From positions 63,991,001-64,055,000 of the forward strand of contig CM027384.1 of assembly GCA_015680905.1 (NCBI GenBank): 64,000 nt of DNA, given 5' to 3'. The notes beneath the pieces were generated by a model. The model did not search any database, was not told where the DNA came from, and saw only the letters and a list, made by a program, of their open reading frames with translations. Within the stretch, counting starts at the first letter, position 1. The number at the start of each line of letters is the position of its first letter. Positions 56,061 through 64,000 of the stretch are shown here, piece by piece. The DNA comes from Coptis chinensis (lineage: Eukaryota > Streptophyta > Magnoliopsida > Ranunculales > Ranunculaceae). Made by a program: the position numbers and the translations under genes.

Positions 56061-58899
56061 ATGCTTCATAACATACACTTTCTCTTTATTTGTCTCTTAA
56101 TAAGCTGGCTTGCAAGTGAAGTTAAAGCTACACACTTAAACTTCACTCTTCCTAATCAATATTCTGACCCTGAAGTCATTGTTCACGAGCTTCATAGGTA
56201 ATAATGTTTACTCCGTTTATTTTGGTGTTTAATACAGAGTACTCTGATTTTGTGTTTTTTGACAGAGAGTACTCTGTTTTTAGGGTTTTTTTTTAAAAAA
56301 AAAAATTTAGAAGGTTATTTTCAAATAGGTGAGAGTTAACTTTTTATTACTATTGCAGGAGAGTGAATGAATCAGTTTCAAACAGAGAGATTTTGGGTGT
56401 TTATGAGAAAGATAAACAACCATGTCAAACGGGTAACCCGATTGATGATTGTTGGAGATGTGACCCGAATTGGGTGAGTTGGGAAAAGTACCGTCAAAAG
56501 TTAGCAGATTGTGGAATCGGGTTTGGGCGTGAAGCACTTGGGGGAAAAGGAGGTGAGATCTATGTAGTAACAGATTCATTTGATCCTGACCCGGAAAACC
56601 CAACACCGGGTACACTCCGTTTCGCTGCAGTTCAAACACAACCCCTTTGGATCATTTTCTCAACAGGCATGACCATAAATCTTAAACAAACGTTAACCCT
56701 CAACAGTTTCAAAACAATTGATGGTCGTGGCACAATTGTTGACATAACTGGTGCTGGTTGCATATATATGTCACAAGTGACTAATGTTATAATACATAAC
56801 ATACACATTAATCATTGTACACCATCTAAAGGATCAATAAATTCGGACGGCGATGGGATTACGATCAGGGGGTCCCAAAATATATGGGTGGACCATTGCT
56901 CTTTATCAAGTTGCACTGATGGTTTAATTGATGTCACTGAAGGTTCCACAATGGTTACTATATCAAATAATTACTTTTCAGATCATGATAAGGTTATGTT
57001 ATTAGGACATAGTGATAAGTATGATGCAGATAGAGGTATGCAAGTTACCGTTGCATTTAACCATTTTGGTAAAAATTTGGTTGAAAGAATGCCAAGGTGT
57101 AGATGGGGATACTTTCATGTGGTTAATAATGATTATAGAGAATGGATAGAGTATGCAGTTGGTGGTAGTGCAAGTCCCACTATCAATAGCCAAGGGAATC
57201 GATTCATTGCACCTTCAAATCCAAATGCCAAAGAGGTAATTTTTTGTCAAACGTATATTTCTCTTTGAAGCTTAATACTTGTACAGTATATTTCTTTGTC
57301 CGGTACTCCCGTGTAGGTATCGTCTTTCTTCAAATTTGGATGTCAAATTACATTAGGTTGGACGGTTGGTCCCTGGGTGGTATTCCTACAAGTCTGCAAC
57401 TCAAATGATCATTTACCATTTTTGGCGAAACAAATTTAGCACATGAAATGAAAGAAATTGAAATACTTAGATAAGTAATGCAATTCGGAAGGAACTAATA
57501 ACAGGAAGAAAAAAAATGTGTTTGATAAGAAATGATGAAATCATCCAATCAGGTTTACCTCTCATAGGACGATCGATTATGTGGTCCTACTGATCTTATC
57601 AGAATATGAAACTAAAGATTCTTTGACTGAAATTTTGAGATAATCGTTATTATAACTGATCTCCGTGAATGCATAAATGCAGGTGACTGCACGTATCAAC
57701 GCAAACAAGAGTGAATGGAGCAAATGGAATTGGAGGACCGATGGAGATATTATGGTGAATGGGGCTTTCTTTGTGCCTTCTGGTGATGCGAATGGAAATA
57801 ATTATGCATTGGCTTCTAGTTTGGAGCCCAACTCAGCTGGACTAATCGACCAGCTTACCTTGAATGCAGGCGTGTTTGGTGACAGTCACAGGTATGCTTT
57901 TTTCCCTATCAAGAACACTTTTCAGGGCACGGTTATGTAGTATATGTTCTCATGCATGCCACTTATAATTTACAAAGCACCTGGAATTCCTCCTTGTTTT
58001 CCTACCCCAATTGAGTATAGAAGAGCAGGATTTCGAAACTGTCTCCAAATATCAGCCTCTAGGAGGATGTAAATATTACCCATAGGACGGGGATCCATGG
58101 AGACCCAACCCTAATGGGGCAGGTATGGGGGGTGCAAAATGACGATAGGTGTCTTACCCGACCCAACCCTAATTAAATATGTATTGTATATAATTTGCAT
58201 ATATTATTTATATTATGTATATTTATCAAAATATTGCAAGAGAATAAATTAAACTCGATACCTCATTTTTAAAACCATGACCATTTTTCCAATAGGCTAA
58301 TGCTAAATCTATGAAGGTCTTTAATATAAAGAAGCAAAATCGTTTAGTTAGGTGGTTATACGTATAAATTTTTCTTTTGTTAAGTTGGTTAATGGTGGGG
58401 TAGGTATGGGGAATCCGGTATCCTGATGGGGCCGGTATGGAGAATCCCCGATTACCTCTCGAGTGGGGATGGGACGGGTACGTACAGAGTAAAATTGAAG
58501 TCCGGAATGGGGATGGGGATGGCCAGCCCGCCCCTGCACTAAAAGAGTTACAAATATTGGTTGGACACTACAACTTGGTTTTACCTACAGTGTACCCTAT
58601 TTAAAGTCAAGCTATCTAGTCCATCATGAAATTTATAATGCCTTGTTTTGATTTCTCTGGTCAGTGATCTTGTCCCCAATCAATCATCACAATCCAATGG
58701 AGGCGGGGGTGGTGGAGGAGGAGATCCAAGGAATCCCATTAACAATCCACCGCCAGGGTTCAATGGAGCTGGGGGAGGCGGGCAAGGACATCCAAACTAC
58801 GGCGGGATTATTTATAGTCAAACTCCAGCATCACCTCCTATTTGCAGTTCTCTTATAATTTTAAGTTGTATATGGATTGTTTACATGATCAAATGGTAA
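56061..58899 (+). CDS. Pectate lyase, PMR6-like, with Gly-rich and hydrophobic C-terminal tail (four exons, 485 aa)
   Basis: Exons: 56061-56197, 56359-57235, 57683-57891, 58665-58899, all GT..AG, open for 485 codons. Residues 1-23 form a signal peptide ([17 protein letters not shown]), so the enzyme enters the secretory pathway. The family N-terminal helix ([18 protein letters not shown]) precedes the beta-helix. Catalytic and calcium-binding landmarks: DGDG at 209-212, [13 protein letters not shown] at 222-234, DVTEGS at 237-242, and the substrate-binding/catalytic arginine motif ERMPRCRWG at 288-296. PL1 enzymes cleave de-esterified homogalacturonan of the cell wall by beta-elimination. After residue 417 come an eight-glycine run, proline-rich and glycine-rich blocks, and a terminal hydrophobic segment ([15 protein letters not shown]). 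This resembles the GPI-signal-bearing C-terminus of PMR6-type lyases; a plain membrane anchor is the alternative. No damage is seen, so probably a functional host gene. Confidence 0.93.
58070..58535. repeat. GC-rich repeat remnant in intron 3 of the pectate lyase gene
   Basis: Both edges are rich in GGGGAT, GGTATGGGG and ACCCAACCCTAAT words (for example GGGGCAGGTATGGGG at about 58116 and GGGGTAGGTATGGGG at about 58396, in the same orientation) around an AT-rich centre. The right edge, inverted, reads TGCAGGGGCGGGC, like some hAT MITE ends. No matching left end or target duplication was found. Confidence 0.4.
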
Positions 58900-59131
58900 G
58901 AGAGGAGTACTTTAATATTATCATTTTGATAATCACATAGCTAGAACATGAAAAGTCATACAGAGAGAAGTTCAATCCTCTTCTAAATTCCTTGCAATAT
59001 GAGATTTTGTCCATAAGATCATTTTTGCCTCTTGGTTTATTTTTTTAAATTTCCGTGTTCTTCAGTGTAGCGAAATTCATCAAATGATAGTTTACAACAA
59101 ATCAGTCCACTTGAAGTGTTTCTTAAAAAAC
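58900..59131. other. 3' flank of the pectate lyase gene
   Basis: AT-rich, probably 3' UTR and short intergenic sequence. Nothing else seen. Confidence 0.4.
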
Positions 59132-59448
59132 TATTAAATTGCATGTTAATGGTGATGCTAGGAGAGTTGTGACATTGATATATTGAGAGAAACCAAGAAG
59201 AAGAACAATGGAAAAGAATAAAGATTGATTGATTGAGAGAGCTGGCTTGAAGATATTGATTAGGGTTAGAGATTGAGAGTTATAGTTCTCTACCCAAAGT
59301 TACATATTTATACTAGCCTACTTTGGGTGTGAAATAACCGAAAGTATGAGAATATAAACTACTAGATACGGATGAGTTTGACCTATAGTCCACACTTATA
59401 GAAACGTGGGACTTTACATGTCAATTACGTATAGGGCCTATTCTAATA
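59132..59448 (-). repeat. 3' LTR of the small LTR element
   Basis: 317 bp. Polypurine tract on the minus strand at 59449-59462. Confidence 0.85.
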
Positions 59449-60600
59449 CTCCCCCTCCAGCTATAATGCCGCAAACTATGCAAATTGCACCTTGAATGGC
59501 AGAAATAAAAGATAAGAATATAGCTCCCCCTTTCGCCTAGAGCTGCCTTTAGTTGAAGAACTCAAACAACTGTTGAGACAAGACGTTCTGGAAAGTGAAA
59601 CTGTCAGGCAATGGCCTAACCTGAAGACTGAAGTTGTACCACAGGCACAAACTGGAAATATGAGTGCATTTTAGGTGTGACTGCAACCTAAGATCGAGAT
59701 GAATTCTAAATAGTGTAGTGATGGCGTAATTGTAACCTGAGAGATTAATATTGAATAGTGTAGTGATGATGTGACTACAACCTAAGAGTTGAAACTGAAA
59801 GCTCGTGCTTTTAAGCCAAAGAGCTCAACAAGAGATAGTAAGAGTCAATGAAATACCTGAGTACTTGGCACCACGTACTGCGGCATAAAAAGAATCAAAA
59901 CCTGAAAAGCTGAACTATCAATGACAACAACATATAATAAGCTCCTCAATAAAAAGGCTAAAACATAAAGCCGATGAAACACCATAGAACTCAAAACCAT
60001 GACATTAAAGGGAGTCAAACCTTTAAAAACGAAAGAACTTATCAACCAACCAATAATCAGGAATTCTACCAAATCATATTAGTTGAGACGAGGAGAAATT
60101 GCTGAAGAATATGGAAAACTGGACCTGAATACCTGAAGTGTGGGGGGGGGGGGCACGCCCTCTGATCTGCCTTTGGGAAGAGGCGCACACCGTCATATTA
60201 GAACTAGTCGGTTGAATTTTGTGGAGCCGATTGAATTTTGTGAACAGTATCGGTGAACAGTACAACGAATAGTACCGTGAACAATAAAGATGAACAATAC
60301 TGTGAGCAATAACCTTAGAATATAATAATCGAATCAACGAGAACATCACTAGATCTGCTCGCTGGAAAAGAAAATCTCCAACCGAGAAAGAGAAGATTAG
60401 ATCAACAAACATCAATAGAAACGAACTTTTTCATACGGATGAGTGCAGCTTATGATTCGAAACAGAAGAACTTCTTCTTGTGAGAAATATTGAAACTTGA
60501 ATTGGATGTTGAAAATTGAAAAAGAATTGATTTTTTTTTTGAGAGATTCCTCTCCTAGCATACCACTAAACATTGATTTGAACCTGACGCTTTAATACCA

Positions 60601-60914
60601 TATTAAATTACATGTTAATGGTGATACTAGGAGAGTTGTGACATTGATATATTGAGAGAAACCAAGAAGAACAATAGAGAAGAATAGATATTGATTGATT
60701 GAGATAGTTGGTTTGAATATATCGATTAGGGTTAGAGATTGAGAGTTATAGTTCTCTACCGAGAGTTACATATTTATTCTAATCTACCTTGGGTGTGAAG
60801 TAACCCAAAATATGAGAATAAAAACAACTAGATACGGATGAGTTTGACCTATAGTCCACACTTATAGAAATGTGGGACTTTATATGTCAATTACGTATAG
60901 GGCATATTCTAATA
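60601..60914 (-). repeat. 5' LTR of the small LTR element
   Basis: 314 bp. Primer-binding site on the minus strand at about 60588-60600. Confidence 0.85.
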
Positions 60915-61167
60915 CCGTGAGTTTGATTAAAAAAAAAAAAAAAAAACCCCAAACCAACCAAACAAACAAACAAACTTGACCTTCCATAAACCAACCAACC
61001 AAACAAACAAACAAAACCAGCCTGATGTGTTAGCGAGTTGGATGAAAAGAAAATCTTGTGGCCCCAATTATGTTTGCATATATAAGCTTTACATGTTTGC
61101 TGCATGGCTAGCTTTCCATTAAAGTGTGGAGTAGTGTGGTCTTCATATAAAACAATGTTACCCCTTC
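60915..61167. other. Low-complexity intergenic segment
   Basis: An A18 run and (AAAC)n-type CCAACCAAACAAACAAACAA repeats at about 60929-61016. No gene. Confidence 0.5.
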
Positions 61168-62059
61168 CAGTGGCAGAGCCAAGGGGCTCAAGGTACACCC
61201 TGGCGTACCCTCACTTTCTAGAAAAAAAAATATATACTTTTCTCAATACCCAAAAAACTTATTGGAAAGCTGTAAGTTTCAAGTTAAACTTTCTTCAACA
61301 CAACATTCCATCAGTTCAGTTTGTATGCAGAAATATATTACGAAATGTTAGAAAATCTAGATCAACAATTACCCATTTGTATCTGTTCCATAACCCATAA
61401 CTCATTAGGTTCATCTCTACCCAAAAATACATCATCTCAAACCCAATTTCACATTAGATTACCTCATAAACTCATGTGGTTTATCCCCAGAATCAGCTCT
61501 CAAAACTGACGCAGTCCTCTCTCTCTCTCTCTCTCAAACCTATGGCCTCATTGATGCCCACATCTCAAAGACCATTGCCAATCGCCTCTCAGTACTCTTT
61601 TCTAATCTTGATAAAATTCTAGAACCCAAGCTGAAGTTTTTCAGCGACCTTGACATTACTGGACTCAATCTTGGAAAATTTATCTCGTCCAACGAATTGT
61701 CTTGTCAAGGAGTTTAGAGAAACAAATTATTCCTTCAGTTAGTTTCCTTAGGGGTCTACTTCATAGGGGAGTTGGCTCCTCCATGAGGCAGAAACAAGAA
61801 TGGGACAGAACATAGCAAGCCTAAGACACCATGGTGTACCGGCCGGAATCAAATATATTAGAGTTCACAATGATTAGATTCTTTTTTTTTTTTTATACAC
61901 TTATTATTGCTACCTTTATATATGATTTTTGATGTTCATTTTATACTTGTTTTGTGATCGGATTTGAAATATTAGTTGAAAAAATGAGTGTTTTTTTTTG
62001 TATGCTTGGCTGTCGGGGTTGGCTCACCCCCCTCACTCAATTTCCTCGCTCCGGCACTG
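61168..62059. mobile_element. hAT-like TIR element carrying an mTERF fragment
   Basis: The left end CAGTGGCAGAGCC and the inverted right end CAGTGCCGGAGCG pair over 13 bp with two mismatches. Both are flanked by CCCCTTC (61161-61167, 62060-62066). Seven bases match, one fewer than the 8 bp usual for hAT. A CAGxG start and CGGAGCC-type ends are common in plant hAT-related elements. 892 bp, no transposase. The interior holds a decayed piece of an mTERF gene. Confidence 0.7.
61325..61720 (+). pseudogene. mTERF family gene fragment captured in the hAT-like element
   Basis: One frame reads NFTLDYLINSCGLSPESALK (from about 61445), the signature at the start of plant mTERF proteins. After a CT microsatellite (61516-61535) and a frame change it continues AHISKTIANRLSVLFSNLDK and ILEPKLKFFSDLDITGLNLG, then KFISSNELSC. 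That is an mTERF repeat (…ILxPKLxFFxxLGI…). The upstream part resembles an organelle-targeting leader (RNVRKSRSTITHLYLFHNP) with a stop. mTERF proteins act on organelle nucleic acids. This piece covers only the N-terminal part, with frame breaks, and cannot be functional. Confidence 0.85.
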
Positions 62060-62728
62060 CCCCTTCATCTTCAATTCTCAATCTATGTTTGCTTTAATTT
62101 CGTTCTTTCCTTATTCACATTCCAAAGATAAAACTCTTTTGATCATCTCGAGGTTCTCCTTGGTTGATAGCAAAAGGAAAGAAACCGGATTGCATGGAAC
62201 CTATCCAATTCGATCATTACACCTGCCGTGTGCTTAAGTTCTAAAGTAATAGCGTTTATTTGTATTGAAATATTTTATTTACTTAAGGTTTAATCAACTT
62301 CAATTGCTAAGTGACAATTCCTCTATACTCCCTAGTTCCATAAAATTTTGAGGTGAAAGGAATACATACAGGATTCTTGAGTATATGTAGTTATGCACAT
62401 GATTCCGATCTTGTCGCTCCTTATAAGTATTCTAATGGCCAAAATTTGAGGTCTCACAAATAAATTTTAATTGTACAAACCATTATCATGATTATGCTAG
62501 CACTCTAAAAATCGAATTACAACTGATAAGAAATAAGTCAATATATATCGGATATGGCCATCAACTATTTTAAAAATCAGTTTGAAAATTCGGTGTTGAA
62601 TTGAAATTTTTGTGTCAAGTATTGAGGGTACCCAAGTATTGACGACAGACTATTTTCTCCAAGAGATACAAATTGTTAATTACCAATATATAGTGGTCGA
62701 AATTCGAAACAAAGATTGTTTCAACGGC
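62060..62728. other. Intergenic segment
   Basis: AT-rich, no feature recognised. Confidence 0.4.
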
Positions 62729-62940
62729 TAGGGGCGGATCCAGAATTGCCACTCAAAAGAGACTGCTACAACTAACATACACCACAAATATCTAAGATTA
62801 CCATTTAAGGGGGCTACTACAACTAATATACACTACAAATATTTTTTTGAGAAATTATATACACTATTATAACTAATATTTTTTTTTTTCGACAGAAAAA
62901 TTAGATGTGCTGCAGGCTGCACCCCCAAGATCCGCCCCTG
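62729..62940. mobile_element. hAT-type MITE, 212 bp
   Basis: The left end TAGGGGCGGATCC and the inverted right end CAGGGGCGGATCT pair. TCAACGGC is duplicated exactly on both sides (62721-62728, 62941-62948), the 8 bp expected of hAT. The interior is AT-rich with a T run and two related blocks (CTACAACTAA(C/T)ATACAC(C/T)ACAAATAT at about 62765 and 62816). Confidence 0.95.
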
Positions 62941-62948
62941 TCAACGGC

Positions 62949-64000
62949 ACATACTGAGATTTTGGTCTATTATGTTATTGAAGGCCATTAAACATGACAG
63001 TAGTGGTACTCCTTTCATATTAGCTTTCCTCATCAAATAAATTGTATCACAAAAATGATTCGTCATGTAGTCCAATGTGTGAATCAAATCATAAAATCCC
63101 CAATTTTTCCTATATAGCCAAGGGTCCGTAAAGCCAAAGCAACAAGACAAACTTTCAAGTTTTAAGACCATGCCAAACTTCAATTATTGTAATCAAGGAA
63201 GGAGTACAAATCAACAGAAATACAAAGTATCCATCGAGAGATAAATCGTCTCCAGCAGTCTAGCTTAGTATTATTTTAAAGAGACCAGGCCACCAGGGGA
63301 GAAGAATATTTGAATTTTTAGTCTCAAGCCATTGGAGAGCATGAATAAGCTGACCATAACAAGCCCTCATTTTGGACGAAGATTTAAAGCAGCCGTGCAA
63401 CTTGTTCACGAAACCAAGTATATACAATAAAACATCAAAAAAAAATATACATTAAAACACCACGTAGATATACAGCAATTATAAAAGTCTACATTTCAGC
63501 CAACTCAAGAAAAGCACATATCCTACGCATTTTAGTTGGTTTACACGATTCGATCAGACATCCCTTTTTCTTTCTATACCTTTTAATCTCTATGACGAAT
63601 TGAAAATTGCTTTCTGTAATGTCTTTATACTTTGTCCCGCAGCCACTAAACGGCCTAAATAAAAGCTAGAAATTAGGACTAAATAAAGTGGAAAGTTCAT
63701 GCGCTCATCTATATTGGATAAGGTAGCAATTTGAGTTTTATAGTTTGCAGATAAAACACATTTAATATAGGCTATCAAAAATTTGGCAAAAATATAATAC
63801 TATTGATACAATACAAGGCTTTACAAATTTAGAAGTGCATTATGTTCAGACACCCTTGGAACTCCTTCAAAGGACGCCCTTAGAACATCTCCAATATAGG
63901 GTACACTTCGATCCACATATAGTGCCACTAGGATTTTACAAGTACATCTACACTACAATGTAGTATAAAGAATTCCGCAATATATAGCTTCCAATAGAGA
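62949..64000. other. Gene-free right edge
   Basis: No coding region, RNA gene or transposon end recognised. The last 170 bp contain TTAGAACATCTCCAATATAGGG, which resembles one end of a plant MITE, but the window ends before a partner could appear. Confidence 0.4.

Larger units (their letters stand above)
59132..60914 (-). mobile_element. Small non-autonomous LTR retrotransposon (TRIM-size), minus strand
   Basis: Direct terminal repeats 59132-59448 and 60601-60914 share nearly all of their roughly 315 bp (for example GGATGAGTTTGACCTATAGT and CCACACTTATAGAAA). On the minus strand the right copy is the 5' LTR. It is followed by TGGTATTAAAGCG, an initiator-Met-like primer-binding site. The left copy is preceded by a polypurine tract GGAGGGGGAG. 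The LTR ends are TATTAG…TTTAATA rather than TG..CA. The 1.15-kb interior has no gag or pol and includes a G tract at about 60140-60151. No target duplication is seen (AAAAC and CCGTG outside). Confidence 0.85.

Overview
The window is nuclear DNA of a flowering plant, most likely a eudicot. It is AT-rich, has intron-containing genes with GT..AG splice sites, and is packed with plant-type transposons (CACTA, MULE, hAT, Harbinger-like MITEs, Copia, Gypsy of the Tat type). I cannot name the species. Only two genes look like intact single-copy host genes: an ACR9/ACR10-like four-ACT-domain protein (8360-11259, six exons, 411 codons) and a PMR6-type pectate lyase with a glycine-rich, hydrophobic C-terminal tail (56061-58899, four exons, 485 codons). 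They stand at the edges of a large transposon cluster.

Layout. 41-5567 is a complete CACTA transposon (CCA target duplication). It holds a Transposase_24-type gene and a decayed intronless copy of the spliceosomal U2B'' gene. 5568-8359 is intergenic and includes a 1.1-kb segment with inverted ends. The ACR gene follows. 11260-18574 is a repeat graveyard: a tandem duplication, a possible organelle-DNA segment, a MITE relative, three Copia 5' ends stacked one after another, and a Harbinger-like TIR element.

18575-55501 is one Mutator-like element (MULE) with about 290-bp inverted termini, stretched to 37 kb by nested insertions. It carries a broken transposase and, near the far end on the opposite strand, a GRF zinc-finger ORF. 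Inside it sits Gypsy-1 (23985-53937, GAACT duplications). Inside Gypsy-1's integrase gene are two further insertions: Gypsy-2 in reverse orientation (28529-40746, GAAAC duplications; its own 5' LTR was hit by a hAT element at 39583-40713, CATTTAGT duplications), and a second CACTA element (about 41199-49452). The second CACTA carries a plant B3-domain sequence followed by a Ulp1/C48 cysteine-protease sequence. Its B3 exon was split by a 3.6-kb TG..CA element (42995-46623, CCTGT duplications). A Harbinger-like MITE (54984-55419, TTA) lies in the right MULE terminus.

After the pectate lyase gene come a small LTR element of TRIM size on the minus strand (59132-60914), a hAT-like element that has picked up part of an mTERF gene (61168-62059), a 212-bp hAT MITE (62729-62940, TCAACGGC), and a final stretch in which I recognise nothing.

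The most interesting content is the repeated capture of host sequence by DNA transposons (U2B'', B3 with Ulp1, mTERF, GRF), the presence of antisense ORFs between pol and the 3' LTR in both Gypsy families, and a nesting order that can be read directly from target duplications.
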